A stretch of 64,000 bases of DNA from an uncultured Bacteroidales bacterium (GCA_905233685.1 CAJOEZ010000003.1:1-64000); one strand, 5' to 3'. Positions 53,233-61,437 are shown, counted from the first letter of the stretch. A program made the numbers and translations. The notes: generated from the sequence alone by a model not told the origin.

Positions 53233-54651
53233 ATGACCTACACCGAAAACGAAATCAGTGCAATTGTGGCCGCACAACGAAAATTTTTCCGCACGGGTAC
53301 GACCTTGCCCATAAAATGGAGAATCCAGCAACTCAAGAAACTGAAGGCTGCCGTGATAGCCCACGAGACCGAGATGGAAGACGCCCTCGCCAAAGACCTT
53401 GGGCGGAGCCGCGTGGAGGCCTATCTCTGCGACATCGGTCCCATCATCGTGGAAATCAACGAGATGATTCGCGGTTTGCGGCGTTGGTCGCGCCCCGAAA
53501 GGCATTTCAGCGGGCTTATGTGCTTCCCGAGCATATTTACTAAGGTGTATAAAATGCCTTACGGCGTATCGTTGGTCATCAGTCCGTTCAATTTCCCGAT
53601 GCTACTCACCATCGGCGTGGTGGCGGCGGCGATGTGTGGCGGTAATACGGCGGTCATCAAGGCCAGTTCCAAGTCGGCGGCCAGCACGGTCTTTCTCAAA
53701 AAGTTTTTTGCCGAGGTCTTCCCGCCCGAATACGTCATCTTGATTGATGGTGGCCACGATGTGGCGGATTTATGTCTGGCGCAACGTTTCGACAAGATTT
53801 TCTACACCGGCTCGCCTTCCGTGGGCAAACATGTGTTGGCCGAGGCTGCCAAAAACCTCACACCCGTAGCTCTTGAGTTGGGTGGCGAGACCGGCAACTG
53901 GTGCATCATTCGTAAAGACGCCGACCTGAAGGACACCGCCCGCAAGATTGCCTTCTTCAAACTATGCAACGCTGGACAAATCTGTATCAATATCAACCAG
54001 ATAGCCGTGGCGGAAGAGGTGGCAAAGGCTTTCATTGAGGAACTCAAACAAGCCTTCATCAAGCAAATCGGCGAACATCCCGAAAGCAATCCCGAATATC
54101 CCAAACTCATCACAGATGGCGCCTACGACAAATGCGCCCATCTCGCCGATGAATACCGCGACCGTATCATTTTTGGCGGCATTGGCGACAAGGAAACGCG
54201 CCGCTTTGCGCCCACCCTCATTTATCCCGTCGATATTAACGAACACATCGTGCAACAAGAACTTTTCTGTCCCTTGCTGCCCATCGTTCCCTTCAAGGAT
54301 GCCGAAGTTGACGCGCTGATGGACACCATCGCCGAGCGCGAGCATCCCTTGGCCATGTATCTGTTTACCAAGGACATGAAATGGGCTAACCGCGTCATGC
54401 AGACCCAGCAATACGGCGGCGGTTGCATCAACGAGGTCTGCATCCACATGATGGTAAAAGGCGTTCCCTTCAATGGCACAGGACATTCCGGCATGGGTGC
54501 CTACCACGGCGAATGGGGCTTCCGAGAGTTCACGCATCCACAAACGGTGCTCAAAGGAAAAACAAGGTTCAATCTGCCCTTGCGCGAGCATCCCTACGGA
54601 GGCAAGATGGAGAAGACGAAACTGAAGATTTTGAGGGTTTTTGAACGGTAA
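53233..54651 (+). CDS. aldehyde dehydrogenase family protein
   Basis: 472 residues. NAD(P)-binding region with VIKASSKSAAS and FTGSPSVGKHVLAEAAKNLT, catalytic Glu in LELGGETGNWCI and catalytic Cys in CNAGQICININQIAV, then EVCIHMMVKGVPFNGTGHSG at the C-terminus. The ELGG segment is followed by ETGNWCI rather than the usual KSPxIV, a small departure. It resembles ALDH3-type enzymes (short N-terminal, FTGSxxVGK, GGG-INDV-type C-terminal). Cotranscribed with the iron alcohol dehydrogenase. Confidence 0.94.
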   Translation: MTYTENEISAIVAAQRKFFRTGTTLPIKWRIQQLKKLKAAVIAHETEMEDALAKDLGRSRVEAYLCDIGPIIVEINEMIRGLRRWSRPERHFSGLMCFPSIFTKVYKMPYGVSLVISPFNFPMLLTIGVVAAAMCGGNTAVIKASSKSAASTVFLKKFFAEVFPPEYVILIDGGHDVADLCLAQRFDKIFYTGSPSVGKHVLAEAAKNLTPVALELGGETGNWCIIRKDADLKDTARKIAFFKLCNAGQICININQIAVAEEVAKAFIEELKQAFIKQIGEHPESNPEYPKLITDGAYDKCAHLADEYRDRIIFGGIGDKETRRFAPTLIYPVDINEHIVQQELFCPLLPIVPFKDAEVDALMDTIAEREHPLAMYLFTKDMKWANRVMQTQQYGGGCINEVCIHMMVKGVPFNGTGHSGMGAYHGEWGFREFTHPQTVLKGKTRFNLPLREHPYGGKMEKTKLKILRVFER

Positions 54652-54683
54652 AACTCGTTGGAAAGAAGTGTAGGATTTTCGGT

Positions 54684-54732
54684 TGAGTTTTTTCCAAAAT
54701 TGTGATTTTTTATCAACTTTGGAAAAAACTCA
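54684..54732. repeat. long perfect inverted repeat between aldehyde dehydrogenase and PIN gene
   Basis: TGAGTTTTTTCCAAA at 54684-54698 and its exact complement at 54718-54732 are separated by 19 bases. It may end transcription from both sides. The stem is A/T-rich, not like the other terminators here. Confidence 0.75.
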
Positions 54733-54758
54733 TATTGGTTTTCGGGCGGTATTGAAAA

Positions 54759-55184
54759 CTATTCTTCCAAATTGTGCTTTACGATTTCCATCATTTCCGC
54801 TGGTGTGACCACCATATCCACTTTCGGGAAATGCTTGATGTTGCCAGTAACGAGAAACGAATCTTCTTTTGAAAGGGCAACCTCATAAAACACAACATCT
54901 TTTGGGTCGGGAATAAATTCCTTGGAAGATTTCCTTTCACTTGAAATGCCTATGTCACGAATTCTTTCCAAAACATCATTTATTATAGATGGTTCAAAAT
55001 TGAATTTTGTTCTATGTAAGACATTTTCATATTCCTTGTAAATCTCCTCATTATACATTGGGGTAATAATGCCTTTGTTGGCAAGCAAGTAATTTACGAT
55101 TCCCAAGGTTGGTGAATCAGGATTTCGACTGATTAAACCAGAAACGAGGACATTAGTGTCAATAACAACAAAATGATTCTTCAT
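54759..55184 (-). CDS. PIN-domain toxin
   Basis: 141 residues of the PIN-like toxin family (COG1569 type). VVIDTNVLVSGLISRNPDSP holds the first acidic residue (Asp9), EEIYKEYENVLHR the Glu, DPKDVVFYEVALSKEDSFLV the Asp pair, and VTGNIKHFPKV the last Asn/Asp position. Predicted Mg-dependent RNase. Its antitoxin gene is upstream and overlaps it by four bases, the usual order. Its 3' end faces the inverted repeat at 54684. Confidence 0.85.
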   Translation of the reverse strand: MKNHFVVIDTNVLVSGLISRNPDSPTLGIVNYLLANKGIITPMYNEEIYKEYENVLHRTKFNFEPSIINDVLERIRDIGISSERKSSKEFIPDPKDVVFYEVALSKEDSFLVTGNIKHFPKVDMVVTPAEMMEIVKHNLEE

Positions 55185-55474
55185 TTGCCTTCTCTCGCCA
55201 ATCTGATTTCTTCATTGATTTCTTCCAACGTTAGGTCAGGAAAGCGACCTTCTTCGGCTTGCCTCCTGATTTCAAGGAAAGCCTGTCTGCCTTTTTCAAA
55301 ACTTTCGTCTTTTTCCGACATCTCGATTTCAAAAGGAATCCTCCGTTTGCGGACAACGGCACGAACAAAAATATTGAACGCCGTGGAAGCACTCATGCCG
55401 AAGCCTTCGCAAAGCGTATCGAAGCGTTTTTTCAAGTCCGAATCCAAACGGATAGTATATGCAGATTGTGACAT
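55181..55474 (-). CDS. RelB/DinJ-type antitoxin
   Basis: ATG 55474 (MSQSAYTIRLDSDLKKRFDT) gives 97 residues; the open frame continues 20 codons further but the -7 box at 55501-55494 argues against it. A ribbon-helix-helix region at about 5-45 (YTIRLDSDLKKRFDTLCEGF, MSASTAFNIFVRAVVRKRRI) and a charged tail (LEEINEEIRLAREGK) fit DinJ/RelB. The stop overlaps the PIN gene start by four bases. DinJ normally works with YafQ/RelE, so pairing with a PIN toxin is a mixed module, though known. Confidence 0.82.
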   Translation of the reverse strand: MSQSAYTIRLDSDLKKRFDTLCEGFGMSASTAFNIFVRAVVRKRRIPFEIEMSEKDESFEKGRQAFLEIRRQAEEGRFPDLTLEEINEEIRLAREGK

Positions 55475-55493
55475 AATGATGCTTTTTTGATGG

Positions 55494-55501
55494 CAAAAAT
55501 A
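55494..55501 (-). promoter_or_regulatory. Bacteroidetes-type -7 box for the antitoxin/PIN pair
   Basis: Minus-strand TATTTTTG, 20 bases before ATG 55474. Confidence 0.45.
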
Positions 55502-55534
55502 CAGCAATTTTTGAAATGCGATGAGTTTTTGCAA

Positions 55535-55862
55535 GAAAAAAGACTAAAAATTTCGCTTTCAAAGTGCTACCGACATTCAACTTGAAGACTTGGACATCAA
55601 AGTGCTTAATCAGATGGCAGAGGAGTATTTTAATCCGTAAATATGCAAAGAAAATGACAACTTTAACTGTTTCAACTACGATATTATAGCGGCAGTGAGC
55701 TATTGGTTTATAGGAGTGTGCTATACTTTCGGTTTGGTAAGTGTTTTCGAAGATGGAAAAAAACAAAAACCATATCGTTTCAGTGACTGGGACAGATATA
55801 TGGTGAATCAATCGCCAAATATGATACTAAGTTCAGATTTGTGTCACCTCTTTAAACAATAC
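55535..55862 (+). other. region with possible 3' gene fragment
   Basis: On the plus strand ATDIQLEDLDIKVLNQMAEE-YFNP ends in a stop at about 55639, without an upstream start; it looks like a C-terminal fragment of an unidentified gene. A further short frame begins MSYWFIGVCYTFG at 55695 but overlaps the SUMF1 gene end and is not supported. Base composition is A/T-rich. Confidence 0.3.
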
Positions 55863-56669
55863 TTATTTGGAAAGAGCAAGACGAAAACCCACCCAGTTTT
55901 TTCTATAGTCAGGGGTAACGGAATCTCGATTTGATATTCTACAATTATTTGCACTACAAGACCAACATCCTCCTCGAATTACACGAGCATTGCCATTTGC
56001 TGGACCTTTCGGGTTGGTTTGTTGAGCTTTGCTATAGGAACTAGTCCAATCATTACACCATTCAAACACATTACCACTCATGTCAAACAATCCCAATTCA
56101 TTGGCAGTTTTTGTTTTAGCTTCCTTGGTACTACCTATCTCTTCTCCAGTAAACATCTCCCATTCCAAATCATAACCGCTATTATCCTCATACCATGCTA
56201 CATCTTTGAGGTCATCGCTACCAGAATACTTATATTTTTTGCTCATCTTTCCACCTCTGGCTGCATATTCCCATTCTGCTTCTGTAGGCAAACGGAAATT
56301 CTTCCCTGTTAGTCGGTTTAGCTTATGGATGAATTCCTGACAATCATTCCAACTCACATTCTCAACAGGTAAATTATCACCTTTGAACTTGCTTGGATTG
56401 CCTTCCATTACTGCCTTCCAAAGGGCTTGTGTCACCTCTGTTTCGCCCATATAAAAGGAGCTTAATGTAACACTATGAACAGGTTTTTCATCATCTTGAA
56501 CGTCACCTTGTTCAGATGTGGCACCCATCTGGAACATACCGCCCTCCACATATTTCATGGTGAAAGAAACGTTATTGACGGTAAAGATGAGGTCTTTTTG
56601 TGCCTTGGCAACATTTGCCAATCCCAATGTTATGCAAACCAGCACGGCCAAATACTTGATACTTTTCAT
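55863..56669 (-). CDS. secreted formylglycine-generating-enzyme-like (SUMF1) protein
   Basis: 268 residues with signal peptide (YLAVLVCITLGLANVAKA). SUMF1/FGE domain from about 35 to the end: MKYVEGGMFQMGATSEQGDV, VHSVTLSSFYMGETEVTQAL, ENVSWNDCQEFIHKLNRLTG, FRLPTEAEWEYAARGG, LGLFDMSGNVFEWCNDW, RVIRGGCWSCSANNCRISNR and WVGFRLALSK. True FGE activates sulfatases with a Cys pair in a C-x4-C motif; here CSANNC matches that spacing, whereas many Bacteroidetes SUMF1 proteins lack the first Cys. Sulfatases are not in the window and a signal peptide puts it outside the cytoplasm. It lies 12 bases downstream of the coiled-coil membrane gene. Confidence 0.85.
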   Translation of the reverse strand: MKSIKYLAVLVCITLGLANVAKAQKDLIFTVNNVSFTMKYVEGGMFQMGATSEQGDVQDDEKPVHSVTLSSFYMGETEVTQALWKAVMEGNPSKFKGDNLPVENVSWNDCQEFIHKLNRLTGKNFRLPTEAEWEYAARGGKMSKKYKYSGSDDLKDVAWYEDNSGYDLEWEMFTGEEIGSTKEAKTKTANELGLFDMSGNVFEWCNDWTSSYSKAQQTNPKGPANGNARVIRGGCWSCSANNCRISNRDSVTPDYRKNWVGFRLALSK

Positions 56670-56681
56670 TTTTTTACTTAT

Positions 56682-57527
56682 TTAATTGTTATTATTTTGT
56701 TGATGTTTTAGCCCTTCTAATAATGTCTTCAGCAAATCGTTTCCCATTGTTTGTTTGCCATAAGTTTCATAGAGTTGCATGGTAACAAGACAATCATATA
56801 GCAAGTTGATTTCTTCAAAACATATCTGATTGTATTTCATTGCCGTTTTGCTATTGACACACTGTTTGCAAATCTTGGCAACTTTCTTTTTATTCACCTT
56901 TTTGCTTTTAGCAATGGCTCCCAACTCTTCCTCCATTTGCTTACGCTCTTTATTCAATTCTTGGGATAGTTTTTCCCTTTCTTGTACCAATTGGCTAAAA
57001 TGCACATAATAAATGGAATAGGTATAATCAGTTTCTGTATCTTTAAACAAAAATACAGCAGCATTTGTTTCAAAAGATGTCATTAGAGTATGTGCGTTCA
57101 TATATCCAGCAAGCAATTGCTTGCAATATGGCACTATTAAGCTATCATTGAAAGCTGAAAAATCCAACCGATTATAACAATCGAATTCCTCACGCAACAT
57201 AGATGAAACAAGTTTTGCCTCACCCCTCAAAAAGGCGTTACGACTAATCGAATCCTCAACAGATCCAACAAGATAGTCTAATTGCTCCATTTTTTCAAAA
57301 GATTGTTGCATGGTTGTTTCGAGTTGATTTATATCAGAAGGCGTTACTGAATATATAATCCCTATCACAGATAACGCAATTCCAATTGCACCTGTACCAA
57401 TCAATCCATTTTTTTTGTTTTCGCTGGCAGATGAACCTTTGCCAACACTTTGCCTATTCCACAAGATACGAAGCAACTTTCCAAACCATTGAACTAGCTT
57501 TATCAAAGGCATGAAAATTTTTTTCAT
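56682..57527 (-). CDS. hypothetical membrane protein with coiled coil
   Basis: 281 residues. A basic N-terminus (KLVQWFGKLLRILWNRQSVG) is followed by a membrane helix at about 43-63 (LIGTGAIGIALSVIGIIYSV) and a mainly helical, extracytoplasmic-type region with heptad-like stretches (LVQEREKLSQELNKERKQME, AIAKSKKVNKKKVAKICKQC). The middle contains FETNAAVFLFKDTETDYTYS. Two Cys (KICKQCVNSK) may form a CxxC. No family recognised. It is transcribed with the SUMF1 protein, 12 bases downstream; the leader-like segment at 57600-57865 lies upstream. Confidence 0.65.
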   Translation of the reverse strand: MKKIFMPLIKLVQWFGKLLRILWNRQSVGKGSSASENKKNGLIGTGAIGIALSVIGIIYSVTPSDINQLETTMQQSFEKMEQLDYLVGSVEDSISRNAFLRGEAKLVSSMLREEFDCYNRLDFSAFNDSLIVPYCKQLLAGYMNAHTLMTSFETNAAVFLFKDTETDYTYSIYYVHFSQLVQEREKLSQELNKERKQMEEELGAIAKSKKVNKKKVAKICKQCVNSKTAMKYNQICFEEINLLYDCLVTMQLYETYGKQTMGNDLLKTLLEGLKHQQNNNN

Positions 57528-57599
57528 ACAAATTGTTCCTTTCCTTTTTCAGCGGCATCGACACCCAAAACGCCAAATCCATTTCAAATTTGATAGTTA

Positions 57600-57865
57600 C
57601 TCTCAAAACACAACGAAAAAAGAAGCGCGGGTATCTGAACTATTGCTCGTCCGCATATCGAGGCTCTGGATTGCCCATCTTCCGAGGATAAGCGAAGCTG
57701 AAGCCCAAGCTATTCTATGAATACAGAATACATGGGCGTTGGCTATTTTGCCTTACCTTGCGGAAGATTTGAATTTTCCAGATTCGATATGCCGCAGATA
57801 AAGCGTTAGAACAACGCCTTTCTTTCAATATGTCTGCCGCTTGGCCTTTCGGCTTTGCGACGGGG
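57600..57865 (-). ncRNA. candidate structured RNA or long leader
   Basis: No reading frame fits, but the minus strand after a -7 box TATTTTTG (57873-57866) holds nested stems: GCC-GAAA-GGC; GCAGA/TCTGC enclosing GCGTT-GTTCT-AACGC; and GCCCA/TGGGC enclosing TATTC/GAATA. Stems in order over about 260 bases upstream of the coiled-coil/SUMF1 operon suggest a folded RNA. It could be a 5' leader of the operon or an independent RNA. No name is assigned. Confidence 0.35.
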
Positions 57866-57873
57866 CAAAAATA
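57866..57873 (-). promoter_or_regulatory. Bacteroidetes-type -7 box before the structured segment
   Basis: Minus-strand TATTTTTG; about 340 bases before ATG 57527, with no closer box. Confidence 0.35.
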
Positions 57874-57912
57874 GGGAAATTTTGGAATATGAAAACGAAA
57901 AAATGAGAAAAT

Positions 57913-58182
57913 TTATTCCGCCAGCTTAATAAGAGGCTCTCCAAGTGCAGCTGAAAGTTGTGACAATGAACGCAAAGTGAAGTTTGGGAATCCAGTTATC
58001 CAGCGAGAAACTACAGCTTCGCTCTTACCCATTTTGTGGGCCAAATCGCGCTGCGTCATGTTTTTCTCTTTGAGTAACGTGTCAATCCGGGCGATTATGT
58101 CAGCCGACATTTGCACCTCCGACATTATTTCGGGCGATACTGCCGCGACTTTACTCTCAAACCATTTCTGTTTGCTTTTCAT
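57913..58182 (-). CDS. HTH antitoxin (HigA-like)
   Basis: 89 residues. HTH (XRE-type) at about 33-75: IDTLLKEKNMTQRDLAHKMG then KSEAVVSRWITGFPNFTLRS. The N-terminal part is helical (KQKWFESKVAAVSPEIMSEV). Encoded directly after the toxin-like gene and overlapping it by four bases (ATGA), the toxin-first order of HigBA systems. Confidence 0.75.
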   Translation of the reverse strand: MKSKQKWFESKVAAVSPEIMSEVQMSADIIARIDTLLKEKNMTQRDLAHKMGKSEAVVSRWITGFPNFTLRSLSQLSAALGEPLIKLAE

Positions 58183-58658
58183 ATCTCAAAAGTTATATCT
58201 TCAATGCCGTTCAAAACTTTTTCTTCTATGCTCACATAGCCTTTTTTAAGGTTTTCTTTCAAAATCTTATCGAAACGCTGTAAATCAAGAACATAACCAT
58301 ACAGTTTTGGGTCTTTTTGATAGTTTGAGGTCGTTTTCACACCACCATTTCCGAGAATCACTACCTGCTCAGATATGCGAAGACAATATAACCTCAATTT
58401 TCCACCACCAATAGGAATCGCCTGTACATTGTCGTTCATTTTGCCTTCAGGACGGAAAAACCTCTCCAATGCGCCTTTATCCAAGACAGCTTGCAATGCC
58501 GCGATGATTCGCTGATAATCACTATTGTATGTGGCATTCGTCTCAAACTCGGCTACGAACTTTTCAAATTCTGTAGTGCCGTCCATCTCAAAACTGATGG
58601 AATAAAGCGCTGTTTTCTCCGACTCTGTGATAAGGTCTATGGTGGTTTTCTTTTTCAT
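58179..58658 (-). CDS. RelE/HigB-like toxin
   Basis: ATG 58658 (MKKKTTIDLITESEKTALYS) gives 159 residues; the open frame to 58709 runs through the -7 box at 58673-58666. Notable: EFEKFVAEFETNATYNSDYQ, LERFFRPEGKMNDNVQAIP, GGGKLRLYCLRISEQVVILG and NGGVKTTSNYQKDPKLYGYV. The G-K-LRLYCLR...VILGNGGVKTT core follows the RelE/HigB pattern (R/K/Y on a central sheet) with a longer N-terminus than usual. It probably cuts mRNA on the ribosome; the following HTH protein is the expected antitoxin. Confidence 0.7.
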   Translation of the reverse strand: MKKKTTIDLITESEKTALYSISFEMDGTTEFEKFVAEFETNATYNSDYQRIIAALQAVLDKGALERFFRPEGKMNDNVQAIPIGGGKLRLYCLRISEQVVILGNGGVKTTSNYQKDPKLYGYVLDLQRFDKILKENLKKGYVSIEEKVLNGIEDITFEI

Positions 58659-58665
58659 AACGCTG

Positions 58666-58673
58666 CAAAGATA
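58666..58673 (-). promoter_or_regulatory. Bacteroidetes-type -7 box for the HigBA-like pair
   Basis: Minus-strand TATCTTTG, eight bases before ATG 58658; it excludes the longer start. Confidence 0.45.
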
Positions 58674-58755
58674 GAAAGAAAGTTTGACATATATGCTAAA
58701 CTTTGGCAAAAATACATTAATTTTGGATTGTGCAAGGAAAAAAGAAACAATTCCC

Positions 58756-58763
58756 TACCTTTG
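58756..58763 (+). promoter_or_regulatory. Bacteroidetes-type -7 box for the YgiQ gene
   Basis: TACCTTTG fits TAnnTTTG, 17 bases before ATG 58781. Confidence 0.55.
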
Positions 58764-58780
58764 CGGCAAATTTTTCTGGA

Positions 58781-60607
58781 ATGACCCTCCTTGACTGGCT
58801 CCCGATAACAAAAAAAGAAACCGACCTGCGCGGTTGGGACGAGGTGGACATCGTGTTCGTCACGGGTGATGCATACGTTGACCATCCTGCGTTTGGGGCG
58901 GCGGTTATAGGAAGAGTATTGGAACACAATGGTTTCCGTGTGGCTCTCATTCCGCAGCCCAACTGGAGGGACGACTTGCGCGACTTCAAGAAATTCGGCA
59001 AGCCGAGAATCTATTTCGGCGTGTCGGCGGGCTGTATGGACTCGATGGTGAACCACTACACGGCCAACAAACGCTTGCGAAGCAACGACGCCTACACCCC
59101 GGGCGGCGAGGCGGGCTTCCGTCCCGACCGCGCCACGGTGGTCTACAGCAACATTCTCAAACAGCTCTACCCCGATGTGCCAGTCATCATAGGCGGCATT
59201 GAGGCTTCATTAAGACGCGTGACGCATTACGATTATTGGGACGACTGCCTGAAACCCAGCATTTTGGTCGATTCAAAGGCCGACATTGGCGTTTACGGTA
59301 TGGGCGAGCTGACCATGGTAGAAATCGCGAAGGCTATCCAAAGCGGCAAGAAAGTTAGCGAATTGACGGACATTCAACAGACTTTCTTTGTGCAAGATAA
59401 GAAGCAACCTTTGCCCGACTTTGAGGGCGAGACCATCGAACTCGTGTCGCACGAAGTCTGCCTGAAGGACAAGAAAAGATACGCCTCCAACTTCCGCCAT
59501 ATTGAGGAGGAATCGAACAAGAAGCATGCGGCACGGCTGATTCAAGACATTGGAAACCAACGACTTGTCATCAACCCACCTTTACCGACTTTCACAGAGG
59601 AACAAATTGACGCTTCCTTTGATTTGCCTTACACGAGGCTGCCTCACCCGAAATACGCCAAGCGCGGCGTGATTCCCGCATACGAGATGATTCGGCACTC
59701 CGTGAACCTGCACCGAGGCTGCTTCGGCGGCTGTGCCTTCTGCACCATTTCGGCGCATCAGGGCAAGTTCGTGGCCTCACGTAGCAAAGCCTCTATATTA
59801 AAAGAGGTGCAAAAAGTGACCGAGATGGAGGACTTCAAGGGCTATATCAGCGATCTTGGCGGTCCGTCGGCGAACATGTACCGCATGAAGGGCAAAAACG
59901 AGAGTCTATGCGAGAAATGTGCCCGACCAACTTGCTTACAACCAACAGTTTGCAAAAACCTTAACACCGACCACCACCCGCTCATAGAGATTTATAAAGA
60001 GGTGGACAAAAACCCGAAAGTGAAGAAAGCCACCATCGGCTCGGGCATCCGCTACGACCTGTTTCTGCACGACTGCACGCCCGAGGAAAACAAGGCCATG
60101 GGCTATGATGAATACTTCAGGCAATTGGTTACAAGGCATGTCAGCGGGCGGTTGAAAGTGGCTCCCGAGCATACCTCTGACGCCGTCCTCAAGCTCATGC
60201 GCAAGCCCAAGTTTGACATGTTCGTGAAGCTGAAAAGAAAGTTCGACCAAATCAACGAAAAAGAGCATTTGAACCAACAACTCATTCCTTATTTCATCTC
60301 CTCGCACCCCGACTGTTACTTAGAAGACATGGCCGAATTGGCCGTGAGAACCAAGGAGTTAGGCTACCATTTGGAGCAAGTGCAGGACTTCACTCCAACC
60401 CCCATGACCTTGGCCACGGAAATCTATTATTCTGGCTATGATCCCTACACTTTGGAACCCGTTTTTTGCGCCAAAACCAAAGAGGAAAAACTGGCCCAGC
60501 AACGCTTTTTCTTTTGGTACAAGCCCGAAAACCGCGAATGGGTGAAGAACGCCTTGCGCAAGATGGGTCATCCTGAGTGGATTAAGAAACTGTTTGCAAA
60601 GATTTGA
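58781..60607 (+). CDS. YgiQ family radical SAM protein
   Basis: ATG 58781 (MTLLDWLPITKKETDLRGWD) gives 608 residues; 17 codons upstream are open but lie past the promoter. N-terminal B12-binding-like region (VDIVFVTGDAYVDHPAFGAA, RPDRATVVYSNILKQLYPDV, IIGGIEASLRRVTHYDYWDD) and radical SAM core with Cys314-x3-Cys318-x2-Cys321 in LHRGCFGGCAFCTISAH, then ISDLGGPSANMY, CEKCARPTCLQPTVC (a second Cys cluster, possibly another iron-sulfur site) and APEHTSDAVLKLM. The reaction of YgiQ proteins is not known. Length is typical. Confidence 0.95.
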   Translation: MTLLDWLPITKKETDLRGWDEVDIVFVTGDAYVDHPAFGAAVIGRVLEHNGFRVALIPQPNWRDDLRDFKKFGKPRIYFGVSAGCMDSMVNHYTANKRLRSNDAYTPGGEAGFRPDRATVVYSNILKQLYPDVPVIIGGIEASLRRVTHYDYWDDCLKPSILVDSKADIGVYGMGELTMVEIAKAIQSGKKVSELTDIQQTFFVQDKKQPLPDFEGETIELVSHEVCLKDKKRYASNFRHIEEESNKKHAARLIQDIGNQRLVINPPLPTFTEEQIDASFDLPYTRLPHPKYAKRGVIPAYEMIRHSVNLHRGCFGGCAFCTISAHQGKFVASRSKASILKEVQKVTEMEDFKGYISDLGGPSANMYRMKGKNESLCEKCARPTCLQPTVCKNLNTDHHPLIEIYKEVDKNPKVKKATIGSGIRYDLFLHDCTPEENKAMGYDEYFRQLVTRHVSGRLKVAPEHTSDAVLKLMRKPKFDMFVKLKRKFDQINEKEHLNQQLIPYFISSHPDCYLEDMAELAVRTKELGYHLEQVQDFTPTPMTLATEIYYSGYDPYTLEPVFCAKTKEEKLAQQRFFFWYKPENREWVKNALRKMGHPEWIKKLFAKI

Positions 60608-60667
60608 AATGCGCGTAGTCAATCTTTAAATTTTAAATCTTTGAATCTTTAAATCAACAATATTCAT

Positions 60668-60675
60668 TACCTTTG
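60668..60675 (+). promoter_or_regulatory. Bacteroidetes-type -7 box for the nicotinamidase-like gene
   Basis: TACCTTTG, 26 bases before ATG 60702; short A/T tandem units precede it. Confidence 0.5.
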
Positions 60676-60701
60676 CCGCAAATTTCTAAACATAAAACAA
60701 A

Positions 60702-61397
60702 ATGAAGAAAACCCTCATCGGAGCCGTCGTGCTCATCGCCGCCCTCGCTTTCGCTGGCTGCGGCAACAGAAACGAAAAGAAAAACCAAACTGAAAACACG
60801 GGAGAAAAGACGGAAAAACCGAGCCAGATGCTCATTATCGTCGACCCGCAAGTTGACTTTACTACAGGCAGCCTTGCCACTGTCAAAGGTCCTGAAGCCA
60901 TGGACCGTCTCGCCCAGGCCATCGACAAAGGCGTGTTGAAGAAGTATGACTATGTCGTCATCACCCAAGACGCACACCCTGCCAACCACTGCTCGTTCGT
61001 CGAACAGGGTGGAGTGTTTCCTCCTCACTGCGTACAGGGCACTCAGGGCATGGAGGTCTATCCTAATCTGCAAAAGGCTTTAGATAAAGTAAAAGATGTG
61101 AAAATCATCTACTTGCAAAAGGGAGACCTGCCTGAAAAAGAGGAGTTCAGCATCTTCCAAAATGCTCAAAGTGGCAAGGAACTACGCGAAATCATTGAAA
61201 GCATGAAATTCGAAGGCATCGACATTTGCGGCATCGCCACTGACTACTGCGTCTACGAGACCACCAAAGACCTGATGGATTTCTATCCCGCGCCCCAAAT
61301 CCGCGTCGTCACCAACTGCATTGCCGCTGTCGATGAAAACGACACCAAACTCGCTGACCTAATGAGTTTGAATAAAGTCACAGCAATAACTTATTGA
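60702..61397 (+). CDS. lipoprotein nicotinamidase/isochorismatase homologue
   Basis: 231 residues. MKKTLIGAVVLIAALAFAGC is a lipoprotein signal with Cys20; the linker NRNEKKNQTENTGEKTEK is charged. Hydrolase core at about 45-231: catalytic Asp in LIIVDPQVDFTTGSL, metal residues in TQDAHPANHCSF (D-x-H-x4-H), Lys in YLQKGDL, and nucleophile Cys in CGIATDYCVYETTKDL. The layout matches nicotinamidases (nicotinamide to nicotinic acid), which are usually cytoplasmic; this copy appears to be tethered to an outer or inner membrane surface. Activity on nicotinamide is an inference. Confidence 0.88.
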   Translation: MKKTLIGAVVLIAALAFAGCGNRNEKKNQTENTGEKTEKPSQMLIIVDPQVDFTTGSLATVKGPEAMDRLAQAIDKGVLKKYDYVVITQDAHPANHCSFVEQGGVFPPHCVQGTQGMEVYPNLQKALDKVKDVKIIYLQKGDLPEKEEFSIFQNAQSGKELREIIESMKFEGIDICGIATDYCVYETTKDLMDFYPAPQIRVVTNCIAAVDENDTKLADLMSLNKVTAITY

Positions 61398-61437
61398 ATA
61401 ATAATAAGTTGGTATTTAGGTTAACGGGTAATAGTTG

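Noticed and set aside
57511..57720. Short plus-strand frame in the 57.5-57.9 kb gap
   Set aside because: No family pattern or start signal; the stretch is better explained as a structured minus-strand segment.
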